Shown: piece after piece, positions 1 through 8,241 of the stretch
Layout of the letters: each line of letters starts with the position of its first letter
How positions within the stretch are numbered: the first letter of the stretch is position 1
Assembly (NCBI GenBank): GCA_947649125.1
Contig: CANSQL010000019.1
Span: 1-45,704, forward strand
DNA from: an uncultured Erysipelotrichaceae bacterium
GTDB taxonomy: Bacteria > Bacillota_I > Bacilli_A > Erysipelotrichales > Erysipelotrichaceae
DNA: 45,704 nucleotides
Direction of reading: 5' to 3'
Notes under the pieces: generated by a model
The model's database searches: none
What the model was told of the DNA's origin: nothing
What the model saw: only the letters and a program-made list of their open reading frames with translations
Program-made: the position numbers and the translations under genes

Positions 1-3000
1 CTGTCTGCATCATATTGACTGCTTCTTATCGTAAAGTGATCGCCGTAGATGATTTGTCCCGGGCTTGTGATTGCCAAGATATTTTCATCAGGTCCCATGA
101 TATGGATAGTTCCGTCTGCCTCTGCCGCTTTATAGTTTCGATTCATCGGTTTTGTCGCATGGATCTTGATATCTTTTCCTGTGTCTCCGCTGTAGTTATA
201 ATCGATCGTTTTATTGTCATTCGTCCATGCGATGGTATGATCCTCGTTGGTATCTACTTCTATCAGTACATCGCCATCTGTATCGACAACTCCGTCAACC
301 TCTGTAACAGGTGTTACCTTACCTTTGCCGTTCGTCACATAAATCGGCTTTTCTTTAAAGCTGATTGTTCTTGTACCCTTTTCTATATTGATAGATAATT
401 CGATTGTTTTATCACTGTAGTTTCCTGTAGGGTCATGACTGGTTGCCTCTACAATCACCTTGCCCATTTGATTATTCAAGGAAGCATTTAATATCGTTAC
501 CAATCCATTCGCATCTACCGATATCACATCCGTTGGACTTCCTGCCTTTAGCTGATACGTTACAGTACTTCCGGTTGGATTACCTGCCGTATAAAGCTGA
601 AAGGTTTTGTTTGGTGCATATACCTCACTGTATGCCTTATAGCTGTTTCCATCCTTCGGCAGCTCATTTCCTGCATCATCTGTATAGATGAAGTTTTGTG
701 CTCCGGCTGTAACTGTAAAGGTCAGCTCAGCTACCGCCTTTGCCTGTCCGACTCCGCCTTCCTTTTCCGCTACGATCGTTACCGTTCCGACACCGTTGAT
801 TGTCACTACTCCGCTGTTTGGATTGATCGTGATGATATTGGTGGAACCATCCTTGATCTTATAGGTGACAGGATTATTGTTTGTACTTCCCTTGACTGTC
901 GCATAGACACTTACATTCGTATCTGTTACCTTCACACTCTTTTGACTTATCATGTTGACGGCAGCACTTGTTTCATAGAATCTTAAATCCTCTGCATTCG
1001 CCACTCCGACATTAATTGTCAATGGGATTTGTTTGGTACTCCATTTATCAGATACTGTTACCGTGATATGATAGCTTTGTACTCCTAAGTTTCCTGTTGT
1101 CTTAATGACTCCTGTATTCGCATCGACAGTGAATAAACTCGAATCACCGCCTATTTCTATTCCGTACTTATAAGTAATCGTTGAGGAACCGCCGATATTA
1201 TCCGGTGTTCCTGTCGTACCTTGAATAGTTCCAATGATTCCGTTTGTCTTTACATTGGTGTCTGTTGCGGTAAAGGTAGGAATAATACTGTCTGATGAAT
1301 TCGCATGCGGTGTTACACTTCCGTCCACCTGTTTATAAATGATAATTTCCTTTTCTGTGAAAGCTGAATTATAATTATCATTTCCACTGTCAGGATCATC
1401 ATCAGCGGTTGCCTTAATCTTAACTTTACCGAAAGCTCCGTTTCCCTTATAAGTAATCGCTCCTGTATCCGCATCGATATCAATCAAATACGTGTCCCCA
1501 CCGCTCACACTGTAGGTTACTTTAGTTCCTGTATTGGGAGTAGGTGTCGCTGTTTCATTCCAAGCTGTTGCGGCATCCGCTACTGATTTCTTTGTCTGAT
1601 TTGAATCATCAAAAGCAATTGTCGGATCTGTCGCATTAACACTGAAGGATGCACAAACCCTGGTTTTATTAGCTTCCTGAGATTGCGGCGCTCCGTTTGC
1701 ATCAGTAGAGGTGATACAAAATTTATAATCGCCGACCTTTAAACTATTATTTATTAAATTAGGCGCATTACTTTTTATCGCAACCTTCATACTTCCGTCT
1801 TTACTGATGACTTCAAAATTATCATAGGTTGTATCCGTACCGTCAAATGATTCTATTTGATAAGAAAACGGCGCAACTCCCTGTTTCATAGTGATTTTAC
1901 CTACTGTATCCTCACTGTTTACATTCTTTGTATGCTCATAGCTGCCGTGAATTGCACCGGCCTGTGGTTCCGCTGTATATATCATCGTATGATCTGCAAT
2001 ATAAAACGTCATCGTTGATGAAAAATCTGAGCTGTATCTCGGTCGATTGTAGGAACTTTGTTCCTCATTCAGTAATTTGACTTCATATCTGCCGTTCGGC
2101 AAACCCGCCAAATCTATTTCATATTCACCCGATGTGCTGACTCTGCCAAGCTTACGGTAATATTCATTAGAATTTTGATCGATTACAACTGCCGAAAGAT
2201 AATTCGTTCCCGTATCATTGGCTGTTGCCTTAATCGTCATTTTTTGATTTGTATAAAATTGATTGCACGATTGATTATTTCGATATAGGTCCTGAATAGA
2301 AACATTGTAGCTGTTATTCAATATTCTTAACATCAAAGCATTGGCTGTTGAATAATCACCGTAACTTGTATTCGATGCAACTAATTTGTTCCACTGATTT
2401 ACACCCGTTTGTTCCCCGGATACAAAAACAATATCATCTTTCTTTATTTCTATCGCGGGGCGTAAGCGATCATCTAACCGCAACTTAATACTACCTGCCC
2501 AAGTACCTATCATTTGCAACTGTGAACCTTCAATAAAAACACATGAACTACCTGCAGCGATCTGAATGTTTTTTGCATCTACAAAATCCAAGCGATCGTC
2601 AGGATGCAGATAATAGATCCGCCATGTATCTGTAGTAGGTTTTAACATTAGATTAGTTGTATTTAAATTATATCTTGATAGCTCAGACATCGACGGAAGA
2701 AATAAGTAATTCATATTATATTTTGTGTACTTTTCTGAATCTTGTTCTTTTACCAACTGCAGCTCCTCAACAGATAAGGTTTGATTTATGTTTGTAAACC
2801 AATTATATTCCTCAGTGGTTGTATAATCACAATAGCGTACATGATGATTGCTGCTTGGGACATATATGCTATTACCGGCTGTATTAGCTCCGCATCTGAT
2901 AACATTTGCTTGCGTTTGACTTGTCATCAGCACATAAGAATCAGAGGTTTCGCTTAACACATCCCATACAAGCGGTTGATTATTATTGGATATCAGATAT

Positions 3001-3134
3001 ACTTTATTACCTACCGATAACTTATATTGTCCAAACGATGCAGTAGCTGCTCTTAAATTATCATCACAATATGCGTAGGCAATAGAAAAAGCAGCTGCAA
3101 TTGTTACAACGCTGAACAATACTTTTCTCCACAT
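1..3134 (-). CDS. Large secreted surface protein with cadherin/Ig-like repeats (3' end beyond window)
   Basis: An open frame of about 1044 codons runs from ATG at 3134 to the window edge with no stop, so the C-terminus and any anchor are missing. Residues 1-21 form a signal peptide (MWRKVLFSVVTIAAAFSIAYA). Residues of roughly 28-270 resemble the DUF6273-type N-terminal module of clostridial surface proteins. After a linker of about 100 residues come four or more repeats of about 100 residues, each with the Ig/cadherin-like motif D-A-D/N-T/G-G-x-I/V-T (DADTGAIT, DANTGVIK, DANGLVTI). The family role is adhesion or display outside the cell; the ligand is unknown. An AAAGGA ribosome site lies 9 bases before the start. 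The gene follows the membrane-tailed sigma factor at 3464-4489 on the same strand, which may control it. Confidence 0.85.
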   Translation of the reverse strand, partial: MWRKVLFSVVTIAAAFSIAYAYCDDNLRAATASFGQYKLSVGNKVYLISNNNQPLVWDVLSETSDSYVLMTSQTQANVIRCGANTAGNSIYVPSSNHHVRYCDYTTTEEYNWFTNINQTLSVEELQLVKEQDSEKYTKYNMNYLFLPSMSELSRYNLNTTNLMLKPTTDTWRIYYLHPDDRLDFVDAKNIQIAAGSSCVFIEGSQLQMIGTWAGSIKLRLDDRLRPAIEIKKDDIVFVSGEQTGVNQWNKLVASNTSYGDYSTANALMLRILNNSYNVSIQDLYRNNQSCNQFYTNQKMTIKATANDTGTNYLSAVVIDQNSNEYYRKLGRVSTSGEYEIDLAGLPNGRYEVKLLNEEQSSYNRPRYSSDFSSTMTFYIADHTMIYTAEPQAGAIHGSYEHTKNVNSEDTVGKITMKQGVAPFSYQIESFDGTDTTYDNFEVISKDGSMKVAIKSNAPNLINNSLKVGDYKFCITSTDANGAPQSQEANKTRVCASFSVNATDPTIAFDDSNQTKKSVADAATAWNETATPTPNTGTKVTYSVSGGDTYLIDIDADTGAITYKGNGAFGKVKIKATADDDPDSGNDNYNSAFTEKEIIIYKQVDGSVTPHANSSDSIIPTFTATDTNVKTNGIIGTIQGTTGTPDNIGGSSTITYKYGIEIGGDSSLFTVDANTGVIKTTGNLGVQSYHITVTVSDKWSTKQIPLTINVGVANAEDLRFYETSAAVNMISQKSVKVTDTNVSVYATVKGSTNNNPVTYKIKDGSTNIITINPNSGVVTINGVGTVTIVAEKEGGVGQAKAVAELTFTVTAGAQNFIYTDDAGNELPKDGNSYKAYSEVYAPNKTFQLYTAGNPTGSTVTYQLKAGSPTDVISVDANGLVTILNASLNNQMGKVIVEATSHDPTGNYSDKTIELSINIEKGTRTISFKEKPIYVTNGKGKVTPVTEVDGVVDTDGDVLIEVDTNEDHTIAWTNDNKTIDYNYSGDTGKDIKIHATKPMNRNYKAAEADGTIHIMGPDENILAITSPGQIIYGDHFTIRSSQYDAD

Positions 3135-3463
3135 AGCAATCAATCCTTTCACTGAGTTTTGTATAAAACAAAATTTTAATAATCATTATAGAATGAAATA
3201 CACATATAATACTAAAAGCCTATTTAATAGGTATAAATCAATCATGATCAAATATGATATATTCAATCATTTTATTGTGAATAACACAAAAAGCAACAGT
3301 CTGTACAGAGAGAAAAAGCACTGTAAAATACAATACTCCTATACTCTTGCACAAACCAGTCGTAATCCATATATACAAAGTTCATTTTTTTATAAAATTT
3401 ATTGAAATTTTTTTATCGTAACTTAAATACTCATATAAAACAATCAAAATAACTGCTTCAATA
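3135..3463 (-). promoter_or_regulatory. Upstream region of the surface protein gene
   Basis: This 329 bp AT-rich stretch separates the sigma factor stop from the surface protein start. I see no gene in it. A TATAAT is present on the minus strand at 3185-3190, about 50 bases before the start codon, but without a good -35 box. A short perfect inverted repeat (CCTATT-A-AATAGG) sits at 3219-3231. I found no convincing ECF-type -35/-10 pair and no U-tailed hairpin after the sigma gene, so cotranscription with it is possible. Confidence 0.35.
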
Positions 3464-4489
3464 CTACTTTAATAACGCTTCAAAATCAATTGTCCAACCG
3501 TCCTTTACTAAAACAGCATAATATTCATCATCATTTGTCTGCAGATATTCATACAGCTTTTTAGCTTCCATAATTTCATCATGATTGCGATTACGCATCT
3601 GACGTTCATCTACGGCCCAGTTTCTTAATAAAAAGTATGCTTCCTTAGAGGAATTCACGATCCGATTTTGATAGATGACGGATTCATTGTTAGTGATATC
3701 AGCCTCTGTATTACCGGAATTGGAATTAAACGCATAAACGGCACTGCCGATGGTGATGCAGCAGGCAGCTCCTAACGCGATATTCACTAAAGGGTTCGCT
3801 GAGATATGATGATGTCCCTTAAATACAGGTACTGAAATCGGAAACAGATGCTTAAAATCATAAATAAGTGCAGCGGAAAGAACTGCCGACAGTGTTGCAC
3901 TTTTAAAATTCAACGGCGCATCCTCATTATTTTCATTATACTTTGTAATCATATTCTTTAGCGTTTTTTTCGCTGTAAATAAGCGTGATTTTACGGTTCC
4001 TTCAGGTACATCAAGAATGAATGCACAATCCTGCATGCTCAGCTGTTCAAAATATACAAGTAAAACAACCTGCTTCTGTTGAAGCGGCAGTTGATCTATC
4101 ATAGATAATAAAACATCACGATCGCTTTTAAAATGAATTTGGTTCTGCGGTAAATATTCATCACGTTCCTCAATCATCATGCTTGTGATTACACTGTTTT
4201 CAATATCAATCGCAACATCTTTGTTTTTACGAAACATATCGGTACATTTTCCGTGAATGATTTTACAGCACCAATGATAAAAGCGATCTGCTTCACGCAA
4301 ATTGGCTAAGGAAGTATGAACTTGAATAAAGGTTTGTTGAACCGCATCCTTTGCATCTTCATTGTTTTTGCACAGCTTCATAGCTACATATTCTAAACGC
4401 TTATGATAACGATCATATAATTCATTAAACGCATTTTCGTTTCCCTGCTGCGCCTCTAAAACAAGTTTTTCATCACTGTATGCCTTCAT
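3464..4489 (-). CDS. ECF sigma factor with C-terminal membrane-anchored extension
   Basis: Sigma-70 family (ECF-like) factor of 341 residues from ATG 4489. Region 2 spans residues about 20-87 (AFNELYDRYH to DMFRKN) and region 4 about 127-180, ending in the helix-turn-helix (CAFILDVPEGTVKSRLF). Unlike ordinary ECF factors of about 170-190 residues, it continues through a hydrophobic helix at about 233-254 (PLVNIALGAACCITIGSAVY) into about 85 residues that would lie outside the membrane. The factor may therefore be tethered and self-regulating rather than held by a separate anti-sigma gene; none is visible nearby. The start is uncertain: an in-frame ATG at 4550 overlaps the -10 box and has no ribosome site, while 4489 gives the usual N-terminus but also lacks one. 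Confidence 0.8.
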   Translation of the reverse strand: MKAYSDEKLVLEAQQGNENAFNELYDRYHKRLEYVAMKLCKNNEDAKDAVQQTFIQVHTSLANLREADRFYHWCCKIIHGKCTDMFRKNKDVAIDIENSVITSMMIEERDEYLPQNQIHFKSDRDVLLSMIDQLPLQQKQVVLLVYFEQLSMQDCAFILDVPEGTVKSRLFTAKKTLKNMITKYNENNEDAPLNFKSATLSAVLSAALIYDFKHLFPISVPVFKGHHHISANPLVNIALGAACCITIGSAVYAFNSNSGNTEADITNNESVIYQNRIVNSSKEAYFLLRNWAVDERQMRNRNHDEIMEAKKLYEYLQTNDDEYYAVLVKDGWTIDFEALLK

Positions 4490-4547
4490 AAAAACAATGT
4501 GTATGATATATACCGCTTTATTTATATCATAGCTCTCCTTTATTTTC

Positions 4548-4576
4548 ATATTAACTACAATGCAAAAATTTGTCAA
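4548..4576 (-). promoter_or_regulatory. Promoter of the sigma factor gene and mini-ORF leader
   Basis: On the minus strand TTGACA (4571-4576) and TAATAT (4548-4553) are separated by exactly 17 bases, a good housekeeping promoter. Downstream a strong AAGGAG (4535-4540) sits 4 bases before ATG-ATA-TAA at 4522-4530, a two-codon ORF. The true sigma start (4489) follows 33 bases later with no ribosome site of its own, so re-initiation after the minimal ORF is conceivable. Confidence 0.6.
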
Positions 4577-4672
4577 GTAAAATATCATGGTAAATGTTGT
4601 TAAAAGTATGAAATTTACAATTTTAAACAGGGGATAAAGCAGGGATTTACCGGTAGAATATTATGACGGACA

Positions 4673-4705
4673 GATAAACAGAGGCCTTTTCGGCCCCTGT
4701 TTATC
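4673..4705. terminator. Long GC-rich hairpin downstream of the split rpn gene
   Basis: GATAAACAGAGGCC and GGCCCCTGTTTATC form a 14-bp stem with one mismatch and a 5-base loop, directly after the rpn stop codon at 4710. No T-run follows on either strand, so it may stabilise the 3' end or block convergent transcription rather than act as a classical intrinsic terminator. Confidence 0.45.
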
Positions 4706-4709
4706 CACA

Positions 4710-4970
4710 TTAAATAGTAGAGTTTATTTTACTGTCAGATTGGTTTATTGCGTTTATTGCTTTCTTCACTTCCGGTCGAATGGACTCGTCTAACTTAAGT
4801 ATCTGCATCGCTTCATTTAGAGTTTTATTCAATTCCTTCATCAAGCTGCGGACATTTTCAACTGCCATTTCAATGCGTCCTTTTTCAAGTCCTTCCGCAA
4901 TTCCTTCGGCTCTTACACCTCTTGATAAGTCGCACATACCATCAACCTCCCTGTCTATCGCTCTTGTCAT
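4710..4970 (-). pseudogene. 3' fragment of Rpn-family PD-(D/E)XK nuclease, split by IS element
   Basis: The frame encodes the C-terminal tail typical of Rpn/TIGR01784-type nucleases: MTRAIDREVDGMCDLSRGV, then E-G-I-A-E-G-x-E-K-G-R and a helical MKELNKTLNEAMQILKL end. The catalytic part is not here; it is at 7281-8030, beyond the inserted element. Gene sequence begins at 4970. The 17 codons that extend the frame to ATG 5021 are read from the end of the element and have no ribosome site. Joined after codon I of NYGI (7290), the frame continues as NYGI-MTRAIDREV, matching the family layout. The gene is therefore disrupted, although this fragment could in principle be expressed. Confidence 0.85.
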
Positions 4971-4988
4971 CATTGAACTAACACACTC
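4971..4988 (+). repeat. Left terminal inverted repeat of the IS91-like element
   Basis: CATTGAACTAACACACTC begins exactly where rpn coding sequence stops. Its inverted partner at 7193-7210 differs at one position. Confidence 0.75.
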
Positions 4989-5009
4989 TAGACGAGTGTG
5001 GGTTTTTTT
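4982..5009 (+). terminator. Hairpin with T-run at the left end of the element
   Basis: CACACTC (4982-4988), loop TAGAC, GAGTGTG (4994-5000), then GG and seven T. It overlaps the terminal inverted repeat. It reads as a plus-strand terminator shielding the element from outside transcription, or as the end hairpin expected for an HUH-processed terminus. Confidence 0.6.
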
Positions 5010-5085
5010 GAATAATCCCATGGTTTAGTTCTTAAATCTATTTTATCATATATTCGTCTTTATGGAAGAAAGGAAGTGTTTATTT

Positions 5086-5943
5086 ATGCATAAAGATGAA
5101 GCTTTGCTCAAATTTGAATATATGATGGAGTATAGAAATCTATCTAAAAACACGGTTAAAATGTATTCCTGGTATCTATCTCAATTCTTTGAATTTTGTT
5201 CCTGCGAGGATGATGTATCTTTTTTAACTTGCTCCCATGCTCAGAATTTCATTCTATATTTAAAACAGAGGTATGCACCCCGTTCTTTAAATGCGGTCAT
5301 CAGTGGTATTCGCTATTTTTTTGATGTCGTTTTGGAAAGACCTTTGTCCAGAAGGCAGTTTCCAAACATCTTATATCCGCCATATGAAATCTTTGTTTTT
5401 TCGAAAGAACAGATCCTTGCTTTGGTCGATACCTCTGATGTCCGCCTTCGTGCTATGATCCTTCTTGGTGTCGCTGCCGGACTTAGGGTAGGAGAAGTTG
5501 CTAGATTAAAAGTTAAAGATATTGATTCCAAGTCTCCTGTCAAAATGATTCATGTTCGTAATTCAAAAAGAAACAAATCAAGAAAGGTCCCTTTGTCCAA
5601 TACCCTTCATAAAGCCCTGCAAGAATATTGGAAAGTTTACCGTCCTGATCCCGATGGATTTCTTTTTACGGGACAAGATGGCTCTCACATCAATCAGAAC
5701 TATATTAATAATATGTTCAAAACACATCTTAGAAAATTTAGCTTTTATTCTGACAAAATTCGTTTCCATAATCTAAGGGACACCTATGCTACTTTAATGC
5801 TGCGTAACGGATGTAATATATTCACGCTAAAAAAATTACTTGGACATTCTAGCTTTTCCACTACTGCTCGCTATATCAAGTGTGATACCTCAGATTTAGA
5901 AAAAGTTCACATGTTTTCTGATAATTGGGGAATTTCTTTATGA
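5086..5943 (+). CDS. Tyrosine recombinase (phage integrase family) of the IS91-like element
   Basis: A 285-residue tyrosine recombinase. The N-terminal SAM-like core-binding domain (about 10-95) starts with EYMMEYRNLSKNTVKMY. The catalytic domain shows R in GLRVGEVARLK, K in RNKSRKVPLS, HxLR in FHNLRDTYATLM, and H with the nucleophilic Y in LLGHSSFSTTARYIK, so all active residues are present. ATG 5086 has AAAGGAAG 9 bases upstream; the in-frame ATG at 5062 has none. The stop overlaps the transposase start (ATGA at 5940-5943), implying coupled translation. Some IS91-family elements carry such an accessory recombinase gene, so it probably assists resolution or integration of the element. Confidence 0.9.
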   Translation: MHKDEALLKFEYMMEYRNLSKNTVKMYSWYLSQFFEFCSCEDDVSFLTCSHAQNFILYLKQRYAPRSLNAVISGIRYFFDVVLERPLSRRQFPNILYPPYEIFVFSKEQILALVDTSDVRLRAMILLGVAAGLRVGEVARLKVKDIDSKSPVKMIHVRNSKRNKSRKVPLSNTLHKALQEYWKVYRPDPDGFLFTGQDGSHINQNYINNMFKTHLRKFSFYSDKIRFHNLRDTYATLMLRNGCNIFTLKKLLGHSSFSTTARYIKCDTSDLEKVHMFSDNWGISL

Positions 5944-7037
5944 TCGGCATTCAAGATATCTTTCAATCCATGCAGGATGAACATAGAATAGATGAATCCA
6001 CATTGAACGCTAAACAGAGAAAGGTCCTTAAAGACATCATCGAATGTAAGACAGGTCTAAAAGGACTAAATAAAGACATATGCGAATCTTGCGGTCATAC
6101 TGAGATTCATTATAATTCGTGCAGAAATATAAATTGTCCCAATTGCCAAGCTTATGATCGCGAAGTCTGGATTAATAAGGAAAATAGATTTGCTCTGAAT
6201 GTTAATTATTTTCATATCGTATTCACGATCCCATCTGAACTGAACGTACTTTCATTAATCGATCCAAAATTAATATATTCTATACTTTTCCGATCTGTTT
6301 CTCAAACATTAAAAGAACTATCTTCAGATAAGAAATATCTAGGAGCTAACATAGGATTCACAGCGGTTCTTCATACGTGGGGACAGAACCTTTCTTTGCA
6401 TCCTCACATTCACTGTATCATCCCTGGTGGAGGATTAGATTCCCTTAAACGTTGGAGATCATCAAAGAAGAAATTCTTTATTCCTGTCAAAGTAGCTTCT
6501 AAGATGTTTCGTGGTAAATTCCTAGAACTATTAAAATCCGAATTTGATAAAACAAAATTAGAGGATAGAAAACAATTTCAGGAAATAATTGATATATGTT
6601 ATGAGAAAGACTGGGTAGTATATGCGAAGAAACCTATGAAGAGCGCTAAACACGTCATTGGATACCTAGGTCGTTATACACATAGGATTGCGATAAGCAA
6701 TGCTCGTATCCTAAGATATGAAGATAAGAAGGTCACATTCAAATATAAGGATTATAAAGACGGTAATAAGCTGAAGGAAATGACTCTAGAAGATAGCGAA
6801 TTTTTCAGACGTTTTATGTTGCATGTATTGCCGAAAGGGTTTATGAAGATACGTCACTATGGATTTCTAGGTAATCGTAATAAAGAAGAACGTATAGCGG
6901 CACTAAGGTTAGCCACAAAAACACCTGAAGTTGCACCACTAGAGATAAATCCAAAAGAAATCATATCGAAAATATTAAAAAGAGACGTCTCTGTCTGCAC
7001 TGTATGCGGACAGAAACGTCATCCACAGCTGGAATAA
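5940..7037 (+). CDS. IS91/IS801-type HUH transposase
   Basis: A 365-residue transposase. The N-terminal zinc ribbon has CESCGH and CRNINCPNCQ (about residues 38-60). The HUH metal motif is HPHIHCIIPGGGL, and the catalytic tyrosine region is GYLGRYTHRIAISNARI, the signature of the Y1/Y2 IS91-group relaxase-like transposases that move by rolling circle. A basic C-terminus ends with a second Cys pair (CTVCGQKRH). No stops or frameshifts are visible, so it may be active. The start overlaps the recombinase stop by ATGA; the upstream in-frame TTG at 5925 is less likely. Confidence 0.92.
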   Translation: MIGIQDIFQSMQDEHRIDESTLNAKQRKVLKDIIECKTGLKGLNKDICESCGHTEIHYNSCRNINCPNCQAYDREVWINKENRFALNVNYFHIVFTIPSELNVLSLIDPKLIYSILFRSVSQTLKELSSDKKYLGANIGFTAVLHTWGQNLSLHPHIHCIIPGGGLDSLKRWRSSKKKFFIPVKVASKMFRGKFLELLKSEFDKTKLEDRKQFQEIIDICYEKDWVVYAKKPMKSAKHVIGYLGRYTHRIAISNARILRYEDKKVTFKYKDYKDGNKLKEMTLEDSEFFRRFMLHVLPKGFMKIRHYGFLGNRNKEERIAALRLATKTPEVAPLEINPKEIISKILKRDVSVCTVCGQKRHPQLE

Positions 7038-7078
7038 CGGACTAATTCCAGAGCCACCAGCCCAATGTATCCATTGGG
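7029..7078 (+). other. Pair of hairpins after the transposase stop
   Basis: CTGGAAT/ATTCCAG (7029-7035 and 7045-7051) overlaps the transposase stop codon, and CCCAATG/CATTGGG (7061-7067 and 7072-7078, 4-base loop) follows. Neither has a T-run. Subterminal hairpins are typical of single-strand-transposing elements, so these may be recognised by the transposase. Confidence 0.4.
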
Positions 7079-7192
7079 TAAGGGGACTATACCCAATATA
7101 CATCAAAAAGAATATTTTGAAAAGAAAAAAAGCTATATTGATCAAAAACTTCTTTAATTTTTGGGGATAGAGAAAATACTTATATCCATAAA

Positions 7193-7210
7193 GAGTGTGA
7201 TAGTTCAATG
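7193..7210 (-). repeat. Right inverted repeat of the IS91-like element
   Basis: GAGTGTGATAGTTCAATG is the reverse complement of the left repeat at 4971-4988 with one mismatch. It lies about 80 bp inside the point where rpn sequence resumes. Confidence 0.7.
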
Positions 7211-7215
7211 AAACT

Positions 7216-7258
7216 AAAACATCAAGGAGCTTTTATAAAGATTCCTCGATGTTTTTTT
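7216..7258 (+). terminator. Terminator of the transposase transcript
   Basis: AAAACATCAAGGA (7216-7228) pairs with TCCTCGATGTTTT (7243-7255, one mismatch) and is followed by T up to 7258. A perfect second partner, TCCTTGATGTTTT, lies at 7262-7274, so alternative folds exist. Confidence 0.7.
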
Positions 7259-7280
7259 CTATCCTTGATGTTTTAATTAT

Positions 7281-8030
7281 CTAAGGTATTATACCATAGT
7301 TTTTGCTTAATTGATATTTTTTATCCTCTGCCGGCATCTTTGCTTTAAATAATAGATTCAACATTTTCATCATGCCGTTTTTATCATCTTTTATATCATA
7401 TTCACGTTTTGGATAAATCATCACGACTGACAGCTTATCATAATCCTCTTTCGGAAATTGATACTTTGTTTCCAAGCACTCCTCGGTTATTGTGTACTTA
7501 TTTAATACACCCTCCATCGCTTTATTTGAATTCATCACGATCCATATTGAATATACCTTTTTAAGATTCTGAAACTCTGAATTCTGAAAGCCGCCCTGCA
7601 TGTTTTTCTGTTTCGCTAACAGCCTGCTGCAGTAATATACCGCTCTGCTTAATATAGGATACGGTGTGTTACTGCAGTTCTGTGCTTCGATGTTGATAAA
7701 CAATCCGATTCTTTCATTTTCATCGGAATTCGGCAGCTTCGCATCAAACAAGATATCATATTTGATCTCTGCCCCGTGAACGGATTGATCCTCGACATTA
7801 CGACCTTGGATTTTATCAGATTCATCATCTAAAGACACATCTAACTGCGGATCATGCTCGATATAAGAAGGTATTTCCTCTACCGGAATATCACGATACT
7901 CAGCCACACACTCCTTCATAATCCGTGCCAGTATCTGTTTATTACTCAGTATTTTCTTACAATACTCATCATATGCTTTATTCAAATCATTGTTTTCAAT
8001 CGCATCTGCGATTTCTAATTTACTCCCCAT
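7281..8030 (-). pseudogene. 5' fragment of Rpn-family PD-(D/E)XK nuclease, split by IS element
   Basis: This is the N-terminal catalytic part of an Rpn-type nuclease. The PD-(D/E)XK core shows a conserved D in KYDILFDAKLP and the E-x-Q motif in GLFINIEAQN, followed by RAVYYCSRLLAKQ and the helical MMKMLNLLF region. It ends KKYQLSKNYGI and then runs into element-derived IP-stop at 7281. The family normally continues with an MCxLSxG tail, which is found at 4710-4970. ATG 8030 is preferred because GGGGAG lies 8 bases upstream; the further ATG at 8078 has no ribosome site. Intact relatives are DNA endonucleases linked to recombination or phage defence. Lost function is likely but the truncated domain may still be made. 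Confidence 0.85.
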
Positions 8031-8062
8031 AGGTTCACTCCCCACTGTTATATCGGTAAATT

Positions 8063-8085
8063 CAGAAGCATGCTTCATGCTTCTG
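8063..8085. promoter_or_regulatory. Perfect palindrome in the rpn 5' leader
   Basis: CAGAAGCATG-CTT-CATGCTTCTG is a perfect 10-3-10 inverted repeat between a minus-strand TATAAT (8099-8104) and the rpn ribosome site. It could be an operator or an mRNA hairpin limiting nuclease expression. Confidence 0.5.
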
Positions 8086-8197
8086 TTAAGCTGTCTTAAT
8101 TATAACATAACTCAATAAAGATAGATACTTAAATCAGACAAATAATGTCATTTTCATCCCTCGAGATACTGCATACAAGCACCGATAAATAAAACAG

Positions 8198-8224
8198 AAA
8201 AAGGATGCAGATAGCTGCACCCTT
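8198..8224 (-). terminator. Terminator of ppaC
   Basis: On the minus strand AAGGGTGCAG pairs with CTGCATCCTT (one G-T wobble), then T-run. It lies about 18 bp after the pyrophosphatase stop. Confidence 0.8.
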
Positions 8225-8241
8225 ATCGATACTAATGACAC

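Larger units (their letters stand above)
4971..7289 (+). mobile_element. IS91-like element with tyrosine recombinase, inserted in rpn
   Basis: A block of about 2.3 kb separates the two halves of the minus-strand rpn gene. It carries two overlapping plus-strand genes, a tyrosine recombinase and an HUH (IS91/IS801-type) transposase, both apparently intact. Its left end at 4971 coincides with an 18-bp sequence repeated in inverted form at 7193-7210 (17 of 18 match). Gene sequence resumes only at about 7290, leaving about 80 bp with a terminator hairpin between the right repeat and the target. The exact right boundary is therefore uncertain. GAAC/GTTC tetranucleotides, the known IS91-family target motif, lie inside both terminal repeats. 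No clear target duplication is visible, as expected for this family. Confidence 0.8.

Noticed and set aside
15..986. Plus-strand frames inside the surface protein region
   Set aside because: They are antisense shadows of a continuous 1044-codon minus-strand frame with a signal peptide and clear repeat motifs.
4971..5021. Independent small gene starting at ATG 5021
   Set aside because: The extra 17 codons come from the end of the inserted element and have no ribosome site; the rest is the tail of the split rpn gene.
6975..7208. Minus-strand frame across the transposase 3' end
   Set aside because: It overlaps coding sequence and hairpins of the element and resembles no protein.
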